Source of the DNA: Paramecium sonneborni
Lineage: Eukaryota > Ciliophora > Oligohymenophorea > Peniculida > Parameciidae
Direction of reading: 5' to 3'
Length of the DNA stretch: 64,000 bases
Assembly (NCBI GenBank): GCA_905182985.1
Contig: CAJJDN010000011.1
Location: 1-64,000 of the forward strand
The notes beneath the pieces were generated by a model. It was not told the origin of the DNA, searched no databases, and saw only the letters and a program-made list of their open reading frames with translations. A program made the position numbers and the translations under genes. Shown piece by piece: positions 11,580 to 22,613 of the stretch (its first letter is position 1; each line of letters begins with the position of its first letter).

Positions 11580-12048
11580 ATTAAATAATAATAATTATTT
11601 ACACTTTTGTAATCCTTTAATATGTTTTTTTTTCCTAATTAATCCTATTATGATTTTAAGTAAAATGACTGATACTAATTTGTATATATAATTGATTCTA
11701 TAGACACTCTATCAAAAACTAACAAACAGAAAATAAATATTCCATTAATCATTCGAGAGTTTTATTATCATTTTTGAATCCGGCACCAAATTATTTTGAA
11801 TTTATAATTTTTATTGATCTATGCTTCCATTTTAGTGATAATAATTAAATAAGTTAAAAATATGAATCCTATTTTCTTAAAAGTTTATCGAGATAATATT
11901 TAGAACAACATATACTCAATGTATTTTGAAATATTTAATAAAAAAATCCCTGAAAAACTAATAATTGGAAAATTTTGAATAAAATAATTATATAACACAT
12001 ATAAAGAGCATTACTTTTATATTTATGTTTCACCTATGCAAAGTTGAT
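11580..12048. other. Intergenic, nothing recognised
   Basis: AT-rich spacer between convergent genes (plus-strand carbonic anhydrase and minus-strand small gene). Short open stretches occur in the ciliate code, but none has coding character. Confidence 0.5.
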
Positions 12049-12453
12049 TCATTTTATTTCAAGTTATTATTTCGAAGAGTCTGTTTATTGATTTTCTAAT
12101 TCCATTTCATTATTATTATTTCTAATTTTTTTTGAATGACAATCGGGATCAAATTCATCAATCGAATTTTATTTCTTATACCTTTCATATAACTTATAAG
12201 CAATTTGGATATGGTAAGAATTTCTTTTAAATTATTTAAATTCAACCTATTTTTTTTTTTATATTTGTTAAGGTTGCTGCTAATGTTATTTTTTACGCTT
12301 TTATTTCTTGAAACCTAAATATGTAAAATCACTTCAACTTTTATTAATTTATATGATAAGCTCATGAAAAGTTTTGACAACTTCCTTAAATTCTTGATCA
12401 TTAAAAAGTTTCGAGCGAGCAGTAACACAAACATCTTAGATTTTATTATTCAT
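12049..12453 (-). CDS. Small charged hypothetical protein
   Basis: From ATG 12453 the minus strand reads CVTARSKLFNDQEFKEVVKTF, then after a 24-bp intron (12315-12338) a Lys/Gln-rich patch, and ends with IAYKLYERYKK and DEFDPDCHSKKIR before TGA 12049-12051. Joining the last part needs either a 23-bp intron (12224-12246), which leaves the frame off by one next to an 11-A homopolymer at about 12250-12260, or an unusually long 54-bp intron. I suspect a homopolymer length error. There is no TM or signal peptide. The family is unknown; the basic middle suggests nucleic-acid binding, but that is a guess. Confidence 0.45.
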
Positions 12454-12769
12454 TAATTTTATAATAAACATATAAAGTAATGTAAATAAAATTAAATCAA
12501 GTTATATTATTAAAATAAAAGAGATGTTATTCTGATATTTATACTATAAAAATATAGTTGTACTTTAACTGAATGATTTTATTAACATTATAATTTCGGA
12601 TTTCATAAATTGATTAATAAAAAGAAATTCATTACTTTTATTGTAGAAAATAAATTTCTAATTGAACAAAGACATTTAGAGATATTTATTTTCTACATTT
12701 TTTTTAATTTAATAAATTTACAATTATAATTAAATGTAATTAAATGTTCAATCAATAAAATAATGCTAA
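12454..12769. other. Intergenic, nothing recognised
   Basis: AT-rich spacer between two minus-strand genes. No supported ORF; it should hold the promoter of the 12049-12453 gene. Confidence 0.5.
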
Positions 12770-13548
12770 TCATCTTTTTAATGCTGGTATGAATGAAGCC
12801 TATTACTTAAATGTATTCATTTTTTCATCTTTAATTTTTGCATCATCCTGTAATGCAGTTTTACGAGCATTAGCAAAAGTTTAGCCAAAAATATTAGCTG
12901 CCACAACTCTTTTTTACATACCAGTATATCCTGGTAGAGGTGTTCCAAGTTAAACTAGAATATTTTCATGATTTTACTAGGCACTTATTATCCAGGATCA
13001 CCATAAAATTTGTGTGTTGCTTGATCTATAGTTTCTGAATTTTATTCATATTCATTTTTCCAATTTTATAACGATTCTTTTAATTTTGGATTTCCTTATT
13101 AGTCTACTTTGAAAAAGGTCTTTGCATTTTCAGTTTAAGGCTAATTAGGTGTTATAAAAGAATATTACAATTTTATATTCGATTGGTTTAGGTTTTACAC
13201 CTACAATTTCTGCTGCTGTTCTCAATTAAACATTATTCTAATTTTGATATGTTTCTTAAAGTTGAGATTTATATCTTAACTCAGGTGGCACATCTTAACC
13301 TTTGTAATAGTCATCATGCTAAATTTAGTAAGTAATTTTGCCGTAAGTTTGAGCAAATAAATTTTCAGCTTTCATTGATTTGATTTCTCCAGCATAACCT
13401 AATATAAGAATAATAATAACTCATTACCTGGTATGTGATTTTATGGTTTTTCTTCTTAATAGTATCCAACTTATTATTCAAAAAAGCTTTTTGGAATATG
13501 ACCCGTATATCCAGGGACAATGTATTACAATCTAGTTCCTTCAAACAT
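12770..13548 (-). CDS. CIMIP2/FAM166-like ciliary microtubule inner protein
   Basis: Three introns (13399-13427, a 28-bp one near 13150, a 23-bp one near 12960) give a 232-aa protein with three copies of the P-G-Y-x-G signature: IVPGYTGHIP at the N-terminus, HIPGYAGEIKS in the middle and PLPGYTGM near the C-terminus, the first two followed within about 40 residues by Tyr/Gln-rich text. That PGY(T/A)G repeat is the hallmark of the FAM166/CIMIP2 proteins that line the lumen of ciliary doublet microtubules. It ends ASFIPALKR before TGA 12770-12772. The start ATG at 13548 (MFEGTRLQY) is the first that keeps the frame. Abundant ciliary protein function is inferred from the family. Confidence 0.6.
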
Positions 13549-13890
13549 AAAAATAAATTAAATAAAAATAATATATTATCGTTCCTCATTTTATTCAATA
13601 TAAACTACATTCCCTTACTTCTGAATGTAGATTAAATTATCTAAAATTATTAGAATAATATTACTAGCAATAATTCTATGTTTCTATTAAATTTATTTTA
13701 TTATATTATATTCTCTAAATTTAGTTAGACTTAGGAACAAAATGTAAAATAAAAATATTTATAGGTTTTTTTTACAAGGTTTTGAAAAGAATATTAATAA
13801 CTTTTAAGGAATACTTATTTATTTGTATATTTTAATGATTAGTTTGCAATTAGATTGATCATATTAATTTTTTAATAAAATAAATGCAAT

Positions 13891-14600
13891 TCAAAATATA
13901 CTGCATGGTTCTCCTTATGCTCCTTCAGTAGGTGCATTTAAAAAGTTTAATGGATTTTCATTTCCTCCAAAAACTTCTTAAGGGGGATCTCCTTCAGCCT
14001 ACATATTTTCAAATAGTTAAATTAATTTTTCTTTATCATTTGGATTAGTGTTTAATTGATCAATAATTTTTTCAACACAATCTTTCTATTTTTCAAATTT
14101 TTTTAACTCTTCTTCATTAAGTTTATTTTTATTTTCCTTATCAATTAATCATAAATACTGAAATAAATTTGTTATAAGCCTCATATGTTTCTTTCATTGG
14201 CTGTTCTAATACATCTTTATCCATGAATTATAATAACATTTTGTCAGCTAATTCATCAAATTAAGGAGCTTATTCTAATTTTTCAAAAGTTTCTTGGAAT
14301 GCCTTTTGTTATTCTCTATTATAAAAATTGTGAAGTTACTAGTTGTTAGGATTGATTCCTTCTAAAATATTTCCCATCATTCCTTAGAATTACTTAAGCA
14401 ACTGATCTGTTTCAACATTTTAAGTTCCTTCTCCTTTTAAAGAATTTAGAAAGTTTTCACATTCCTTATTTATTGCCTCATCTAAGAATATAGTTATAAT
14501 TACCTTCATCATCATTTTGATCAGCTGTTAGATTAAGTTTGTGATCTCCATCAAGAGCTTCAGCAATATCATCCATAATATCATCTCCCTTTTGATCCAT
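13891..14600 (-). CDS. PEX19: Peroxin-19, farnesylated peroxisomal membrane-protein receptor
   Basis: Two 22-bp introns give a 221-aa acidic protein. Motifs follow PEX19 order: acidic N-terminus (GDDIMDDIAEALDGD), the helical core (QLLKQFQGMMGNILEG), KMLLQFMDKDVLEQPMKE matching the conserved MP-x-x-L-x-K-x-x-L-x-x-P-x-K-E segment, and a C-terminal CaaX box (CSIF) preceded by a flexible tail. PEX19 captures newly made peroxisomal membrane proteins in the cytosol and hands them to PEX3; the CaaX cysteine is the farnesylation site. Its start codon is 19 bp from that of the divergent pyruvate-kinase-like gene. Confidence 0.85.
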
Positions 14601-14619
14601 AATATAAATATTTATTTTT
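14601..14619. promoter_or_regulatory. 19-bp divergent intergenic region
   Basis: Only 19 AT-only bases separate the start codons of PEX19 (minus) and the pyruvate-kinase-like gene (plus). Any promoter must be bidirectional and extend into one or both coding regions, or transcription starts within a few bases of each ATG. The bases alone show no recognisable element. Confidence 0.5.
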
Positions 14620-16592
14620 ATGAATTCAAGACTCTCTAGTTTAACATAAATTAGATCCAGAGAAAATATTTTAAAGGATGAATAATAGGAACCACACCAT
14701 TAAAGGAGAACAAAAATAGTTTGTTCTATAAATGAAAAAACTTGCGAGATTGACATAATAAGAGAAATGTTAAAAGCAGGAGCTAATGCACTCAGGTTTA
14801 ATTTTAGACAAACTATAATATTTTAGTATAAACACAGCTTATACTCATGACAGGAGATAATATGAAAAATTAAAAATGATAAGGGATTAATTAGAATTAG
14901 AACTTGATCATACTATTCCAATAAATATGATGCTATAAGGAAAGATAACTAGAATAGGTCATCAAAGATTGCCAGAAATATATCTAAAAGTTTAGTTATT
15001 ATTAGATAATAGAAAGGAAATATTATTAGAATAACATAAGATAATAAAGTTATTGGTGATGAAAATATCATTTGTGTAGATTAAGATGAGCTTTTTACTT
15101 AAGCAAAGATTGGAGATTAAATATTTATTGATTATGGCTAAGTTGAGTTAAATATTGTAGCTTTAGAGACAGATTAAGAGTATAATTTTATATTAAAATC
15201 GAAAAGGGCTAAATAGATATTAATGGAAAAATATCCAGACTTGTATCCCAATGAGTCCATGTTTAGAAACAGCATATTTGAGTAAGAAAAATCCGAAAAA
15301 AGTAAATTGTAGTCTAAAAGTTCTTTATCCAGTGAAAATTCAAGAAGTGCTTCGTCAACATAATTGTAATCCAAAAAACAAAAATACATTGATTAAATCA
15401 TTCAAAATAAAAAATAAAAGCTTGCTACAAAAAGTTTAATAGTTTTTGTTTGTGAAATTGAATAAAATTGTAAAATTTGTTCTAAAATAAAAAGGTTTAA
15501 TGAGACCTTTTAAGCCATTATTTATAACAAATAGAGCAAAGGAATAAAAATAGTTAATTAAAAAGTCAGATGATTCAGATGAAGAAATTGAAACATAAAT
15601 AACATCTAAAGATATAAATGATTTTACAATAGCTAAAAGATTAGATTTCGACTCAATTACTCTATCAAATGTTAGTAGACCTGAAGAAGTGCATGAAGTG
15701 CTTAAATATTTTTAAAATAGTTAAAACATCTATTAGGTTCTTCGACAAATATATAGATTTTTGTCAGAATAACAACCTAAGAAGGAATAAATAATTTTGA
15801 TAAAATAATGGAAGTTGCAGATGGTTGCATAATTGCTAGAGCATATTTGGCAACATAAGCATAAATTGAAGATGTTGTTTAAATGTAGCATGATATGATA
15901 TTAAATTGTAGAAAACTTGTTAAACCAGTAGTTTTTTAATTAATTAGGTTTTAATTTCAACATAAATCTTGGAATCAATGCTTACTTAGACTAATCCTAC
16001 TTTTGCAGAAATGGGTGACATAGCAGATGTTGTTGAACAACATATTGATGGAATAATGTTATCAGGTGAAACTACATATGGAAATCATCCTATTAAAGTT
16101 GTTTAAGCTTTAGCAAGAATTTGCAAAAATATAGAAATGCACACTAGATTGTAATATTAAGGAATTTTTTAAATTAAAATTTAAGAGAATCCTATTGCTT
16201 CTATTATAGCCTAAAATGCTATTGAAAATGCATACAGGTATCCTTCGATTTAATTAGTCTCCGTGTTAAACTTATTTTATTATTTACTACTGGTGAAACA
16301 GCTTTAAGTTTATCTAAATTGCATGCTCCATGCCCAATAGTTGCAGTTACTGCAAAAAAAACTGTTGCAAGAAATCTTAACATAGTTAATGGTGTGATTC
16401 CATTTCTTGTAGGAAGTTTAGTTGGTATTGAATAGTAAGAAAATCTAACCTTATATTAGATTGACTCCAAGAATATTAGAAAACTTTAAGTAAAGAGGTT
16501 GGATTAAATAAGGAGATTATATTATTAGTATATCAGGATTATTTGGAACTTAAGAGGGCATTATTAATTAAATGACAATTTTGCTTATTTGA
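14620..16592 (+). CDS. Pyruvate-kinase-like protein lacking catalytic residues (probable pseudoenzyme)
   Basis: The frame from ATG 14620 requires seven introns of 20-31 bp, one of them starting GTG. The fold is clearly pyruvate kinase: RTKIVCSINEKT, ANALRFNF, the B-domain stretch, RPEEVHELKHLLG, NNFDKIMEVADG, LISTQILESML, GIMLSGETTYGN and the C-terminal TTGETALSLSKLH and KQGDYIISISG. But the segment equal to ISKIEN reads FVRITT and ARGDLG reads ARAYLA, so the catalytic Lys and the Mg-binding Glu and Asp are gone, and a Ser-rich insertion of about 50 residues sits in the B-domain region. About 600 aa. I infer a regulatory or decaying paralogue rather than a glycolytic enzyme. The alternative, sequence error, would need several independent changes. 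Confidence 0.8.
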
Positions 16593-16796
16593 TTTAAGTT
16601 ATATAATCATTTTAAAAAGAATGTTTTTTTCGTAACTATCAAATATCTAATTTTAAATAATCTTTTTCTCCTTTTTACCTTTGTATGCTTTTTTATTTGT
16701 ACAAATATATTTGATAAATTTTTTTTGTTAAATTAATGAAAAATTTGTATATTAAATCTTAACATAATTATCTAGCAAATGTGCTATTACCTTTTT

Positions 16797-18243
16797 ATGA
16801 TAGTCATTTATTTTGCATTATGTACAGAAAATTGGATCATGATAGATACATTTGGACTGCAATAAATAAACTTATCCAATTATTAAATTGACATTCTTTC
16901 AATCTAAGCAAACTTCAGTGTAAAATAAGCAAGCATTTTAATGATTTGTGATGCTACACCAAACTTTACAACTTTCAGTGAAATTTATCTTGATTAAAAG
17001 TATACATAATTATATCAAGTTTTTAATGTATTTGCGATTGGAATGCTTTTGAATTCACTGGAAAATCATAAAAGCTAATGTTGTTTAGAAATTCTAAAAA
17101 GAATTATAATTCATACTCTACTAATACCAAATTTTCAAATAGTTTACAGATTTTTATTGGGATTTTTTCATAGTAGAATGATATTTTAAATATATTGATT
17201 AGTTCAAAATAATCAAATGATTGCTTAAGGTACTCTTTATTTTAATAAAAGCATATGTAAAAACAACGGATAATGTGTAAAAAATATTTGTGATTGTCTT
17301 GAAGGTTATTTTGGTTTTGATTGTGAATTTTAAGGATTTGACATCCTGAAATAAGATTATCTTGAAAAAGATATATTATATTATTTAGATTCGATGAAGA
17401 TTGGAAATGATCATTTTTTTTTGTAATTTTCAAACGAAGTAAAAATTAGTTATTAGTGTTTTTTGGAAAATCCTTACCTAAGAAAAGCTGTAGTTAAAGA
17501 ACTAGCTTATATTAATATAACAATTGATGAGATTAATAAATGTTAAAGAATAGGGTTACAATCATCTTAAATTTATCATTATATTATAATTTAATCCTAT
17601 TAAGATGGAATAGTTTATATTAATTAGAATTTAAATGAAAACGAAAACCATTTCTAAGCAATAATTATTTCAGTAATCTCAATTGGACTACTCTGTTTAT
17701 GTTGTTTTATACTATGTATATTTAAATTTTCAAGTTTCAAAATTAAAAAAGCACAATCAACAAATAATATCAATATTATTGCTAGTGTTTCTAAAAACTA
17801 AAATATATTTGAAAGTTCATTTGATTGGAATCAACTAATCCCTGCAATTGAATATTAAAGTCTTTTAAGAAAAATCCCTTAAATAAATGATTAGATAGAA
17901 TGTTAGATATGTTTGGATACTTTTAAATAAGATTAATTTGTCAGAGTCACATATTGTATGCATGTCTATCATTATAAATGTTTTGATAGATGGATGAAAC
18001 AAAACTTGGTAATATCTTTGTTCAATTTAGATGTGTCCTATTTGTAGATCTCCTTAAGATAAAAAAGCTATAGATAAGATATAAAATTAAGAAAATTTAA
18101 TGAATATTGCCTAATCTTATTCCTATAGTAGCAATCGTCGACCAGAAAACCGTCACTAATAAGGAAATAAGCGTTATGGAGATATTCCAATTTTAACTAA
18201 TAGTAGAACAGGTGGATCTTCAAAATTAATTTTAAGCCACTGA
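16797..18243 (+). CDS. EGF-TM-RING-H2 membrane E3 ubiquitin ligase, paralogue 1
   Basis: Three introns (20, 22 and 22 bp; the last inside the RING) give a 460-aa protein. Order: signal peptide (MIVIYFALC), an about 250-residue luminal domain, an EGF-like module (CKNNGQCVKNICDCLEGYFG), a TM helix (IIISVISIGLLCLCCFI), a short linker, and a RING-H2 finger CQICLDTF...TYCMHVYHYKCF...MCPICRS. The zinc ligands C-x2-C, C-x-H-x2-H-x2-C, C-x2-C are complete. Such PA/EGF-TM-RING proteins act in endomembranes as E3 ligases. Paralogues lie at 58788-60371 and 60470-61953, about 41 kb away. The C-terminal tail is Ser/Asn-rich. Confidence 0.8.
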
Positions 18244-18294
18244 ATTGGAGGGAAAATTAGCTTAATGAAATTTAATATTTATTTATATATTTTT

Positions 18295-19722
18295 TCATGA
18301 AATCAACGTAAATTTATCTTGGCTTGTGTTTACTTAAGTAGTTTCAAGTCTATTATGATTCATAATATTAATTTAATAAAACTTATTTTTCCCTGGATCT
18401 GTTTTACTTTTTAATTTTGGTTTTGATAAGAGCATGAAATCATTATCACTGAGTTAATTTTCATGAGGTAATATATTAGGAAATTCTGAGGAATCTTTAT
18501 CTAATAATTTCAATTTAATTCCAACATTATGACTATTAAGAATTAGATTACGTTCTTGTATTGATTAAAGAATAAATTATATTCTTGAGATTTCATATAA
18601 AATATTTTTTACCTTCATTTTTTGTTAAGCATCTTATTTTAATTTTTGGTAATACTTTGTAAATTCTCTAGGGTCATACGATTATCCATATCCAGTCACT
18701 TTAGTTATTTTTCCGATGAAGTTCTATCTGATTTATAAAAACTTAAATTAAGGGTAGTAAAAAGAAATGATTTTCCTATAGAGATATTCTGATTAATTAA
18801 ATTCATTAAATAATACAGCACAATAGGATAAAATCAATATAATTGACCATATCGAACCTATGGAAGCCAATACCTCATCTAGATGAGCATAGGTGATATA
18901 ATTAATTTATTAAATATTATCCAATGAAAAAGTAAACTATGAGTAGATGCTTTTCTTATATATTTATTGTTGAGTATTCAACTAGAGTGATTAAGTAGCC
19001 AAAGTATAATCGCTTATGAATTAATATTCTTAATCGGATGGGAATACAACCCCGTTATCTATATAGGCATAAGAGGTTTTGACAGAATATTTATTAAAAA
19101 TTGTTTATTCTTTTTAAATAATAAATTCTAATTTCTTTGGTATCCTATAAAATTCTTCAGTTTTAACATTATATTTAGTCACTTATATAAAAACTGTGAT
19201 AGTGGTTTTAGAATTAAAGAAATTACTAATTTCTTAATCATTTGCACAACTCATACCTTCAATTATGTAATCTGATTAACATGCTATAAATTACAGTTAG
19301 ACATCGAAATTTTCGGTTGGACTTAATTTTAATTTATAATTTTTGGGTATAACCCAGCCATCAGCATTTGGAAACACTATTACTGGATCTGACTTAATTT
19401 AGTTTGTTAGAACATAAAATTATGGAACCAAAATATTATTAAGTTTTGTGAATGGATTTACATCATTTGTAAGTTTAATTTGAATTAGATCGTAATCAAA
19501 TTCCACAAAGAGATCCTCTTTTACTTCTTCTGATAATGAACTTCTTGGCAGAATTTGATGTGTTCCCCATTAGACAAACATAAAAATCATATATGCAATG
19601 CATAAACTATAAAGAGTTATAGTAATAAGTCCTCCAAAGAAAGTTTAATAAGCATCCTTAGAGTTAAAGGTTGGACGATAAACAGCACCAAATTAATCAG
19701 CTTTAGTTATTAAATTAATCAT
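18295..19722 (-). CDS. Two-TM protein of a ciliate-type transmembrane family
   Basis: This is an intronless 475-aa ORF, ATG 19722 to TGA 18295-18297. It begins ADQFGAVYRPTFNSKDAYQT, followed by TM1 (TFFGGLITITLYSLCIAYMIF), an about 270-residue ectodomain without Cys-rich modules, and TM2 near residue 320 (SIGSIWSIILILSYCAVLF), then a charged cytosolic tail of about 130 residues. This N-TM, large lumenal domain, C-TM layout with a Y-x-x-T-F-x-G start is seen in many uncharacterised ciliate 'transmembrane protein' families; I know no function. Stop lies 51 bp from the convergent stop of the RING gene. Confidence 0.7.
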
Positions 19723-19878
19723 TAATCACCCATAATTTATAATTAGATTTAAATTGTTAATTATATAATTTCTTATTAACAATGATTTAATGATGAAAAA
19801 TTTATTTAATATTGTTACATGATTATATCGATCTGCTATTCTGACTTTATAAACATTTTGTATATTAACATAAATATA

Positions 19879-22564
19879 TCATTTTTAAGGTGGTGTTCTT
19901 GGAATTTTAGGTTTATGTTAAAATGCATTTTTATACTAAGTATAAAAGATTTGATTACTTCATCATTTTTTTCATAGCTAGGTTATTCTAAGGGGGCTTC
20001 AACAGCTGGTTTAATCTCTGGTAATGGTTATCTTTGCTGAGAATTATTGTTTTATTAAGAGGATTTCATGCTTTATTATGATTATTATTAAAATTGTTAT
20101 TATTATTATTAGAATTGTTATTCTGATTGATCAAAATTAACTGGAGGTCTATCTTATCCAACAGGTGTTCTAGCAATTTTAGGTCGAGGTTTCATTTCAG
20201 ATGGTAATTAAGATTTTTATAATTAACTTGCAGAGATTACAGGAGTTGTAGGTCTAAAAGGTTATTATTAAGAACTTTTAGGTGTCATAGCTTTTTTATT
20301 TTAGTTTTCTTGCATAATAATAGATCTAGTCATTGTGTTTTACTATAAAATATAAATAATAAATAACTTAAATTGCTTCTTAATGAGATAAACTAAAATG
20401 AGCATTGAGTAATTCTTCTCCTACTAATTCTCCATCTTTAGCTTTTAAAGCATCTTCAGCATCTTCTTCTTCTATAGTATCTTCACTATCATCAATATCA
20501 TCAATATCATCTACATCATTATCTTCATCTGGTTCTAGTTCATCTGGACCAACTTTATTAATTTACTCTAAAATATATTGAATCTATTTAATGAATCTAT
20601 CATCAGAATTTTACATCAAAAGTACTAATCTTTCTTTCATTCCTAAAGCTTATGCTTATTCTCTCATTTGTGAAATTGAAAACAAAGAGTATAGAGTACC
20701 ATTTACAAAAGTTCTTACTTACATATTGTCATGTTCTAAAAGATCATTTAATACTTTTAAGACTTCCTTTTTGAATTCTACACACTTTTATTTTCCTTAA
20801 TCTCTCATACTTAGATTCATAAATAAAGCAGTTGCATATTCATATGAATATTCACTCAATGATTCTTTTTCATTCTCCAATGTTCTGACAATCCATTTTA
20901 TTACATCATTTTCTATCATTACAACTTAAGGTTTTCTTCTTAATGATAATTTCTATAAGGCACCTAAAGCATTTCTCCTAACTAATGAATCATCCTTCTC
21001 TTTTTTTAATATATCAATTAGTGTTTTAATTAAAGTGAATGATGCCATCAAATAACTTCTACCTTAATAATCACTAGCCATAGCATTTGTTAATCTTAAT
21101 GTATATTCTTTTACAGAATTAGGAGCATCTACTAACAATCTTTGTAATACTGTTGTATTTCCAGGAGTACATCCCAATATATCAAATTAAGCATATTAAA
21201 TTAATATTTCTCTTCTCACTCTAGCTCCTTTAGCAGTTGTTATTCGAAATCTTAATGCTTATAAAATTCTACAAATAAATCCAGGCTCACTTTAGCTATC
21301 TTGAAATACTGATTTAATTTTTTAATAGTTTAATTACACATAAGGTATTTGCGGTTGATTAAAATTAAAGTGTTATTATTAAGAATGTTGCGGTATAGGA
21401 CTTATACTTAAATCATTTTCAAAAATGCTTGCTTTATCATACATAGAAATATCCTAACTTTAACTTATTATCTCTTCTACTGATGTACTAAAAAATTGAG
21501 ATAATTTAGCTAATTTTTTTAACTGTTCATCAAGAAGATCTTATGGAACTTATTTTCCTCTTCTACTATCTTCTAACATTTTATTTAACTAATTTGCTAT
21601 ATCTGTAACTTCTTTGTTTAATTAATACCATTTTTGTTGAGCTTCTATCATTGTCTATTTACTTTATTCTATATAATCCTTAAACTTCTTTTGCATCTAA
21701 TTATATTTCAAATTATAATCTTAAATAACAGCCAATAATTCTTAATTGTTCATTCCTAATTATGTTGTATAATTTTAATTAGATTATGTTAAATTCTATT
21801 TATTATTCTAATATCTTACCACTTTCTTAGGCTCTTGCTCTGTAAAATTCTAATACATTTATTCCATAACTGTCAATTATTCCCTATTCAATAATTCATT
21901 TGTTAATTTAACAAGCTTTCCTTTGGTTTCTATAATCCATTAATTTGTAAAAAAATGTTTATATGTTGGATGTTCCTATGGCCTCTGTACATATGCAAGA
22001 GCATAATATGGTAAAAATTCTGTTGTTTTTGACAATCTAAATTTAACAAGAATTACTTACTCCTAACCTTTCGTATCAAGATATGTTTTAAAATAATGAA
22101 GTGCAGGTTTGCTAATTACTCCTCCCTTCTTACCAGTTTTAGGATGTATTTCATAAATTAAAAAGTATATTTATATATAAAACTCCAATTTCTTAGCATC
22201 CTCATCCTTCATTCTTAAATTATAAGGTAGATATTTGTTCCATAACATGAAAAACATTTCATATTATCCTTTATCAAAATACTAATTAATTTGAAATGTT
22301 ACTTACTTCAAGTAATTCTGAATCTAAATGATAGGTCTCAGCTCCCATTTATCCAGAAGCTAATTCTTTTGATAATGTATCTAATGTGTTTAACAATTAG
22401 TATCTCACCAGATACTCTTAAATTAAACTTATTATTGATTCCTATGTTGGATCAAGTATAGTCTCTATATACATTTATTCTGGCTACTATTCTTGCTTTT
22501 TAGATTACTGAGGAACACTTTGCTTTGTTACTTTTTTCTTTGTTGGTGGCTGGTATTTGCTCAT
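19879..22564 (-). CDS. ARMC9-like LisH/armadillo protein (basal body and ciliary)
   Basis: Introns 22282-22306, 20343-20367 and 19936-19958 give an 870-aa protein. The LisH motif is near residue 40 (SIISLIQEYLVRYQLLNTLDT), a coiled coil follows, and an armadillo region contains NALGALQKLSLRRKPQ, YEYATALFMNLSMRD and VLKVLNDLLEHDN then VRTFVNGTLYSLFSI, matching ARMC9 (E-Y-x-x-A-L-x-MNL; VNG-x-LYS-(I/L)-x-S). An acidic D/E run follows, then a Gln- and Pro-rich tail with two K-I-(A/P)-R-TP motifs. The 25-bp intron at 20343 makes the tail in-frame; without it the tail would look like a separate gene overlapping by ATGA. ARMC9 in animals localises to basal bodies and is linked to Joubert syndrome. 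Confidence 0.75.
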
Positions 22565-22613
22565 TCAAATGTTATTATTATTAAAAATTAGAATTATTTT
22601 TATAAAAATCAAA

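Noticed and set aside
19879..20333. Separate Gln/Pro-rich gene overlapping ARMC9 by ATGA
   Set aside because: Removing the 25-bp intron at 20343-20367 joins it in frame to ARMC9.
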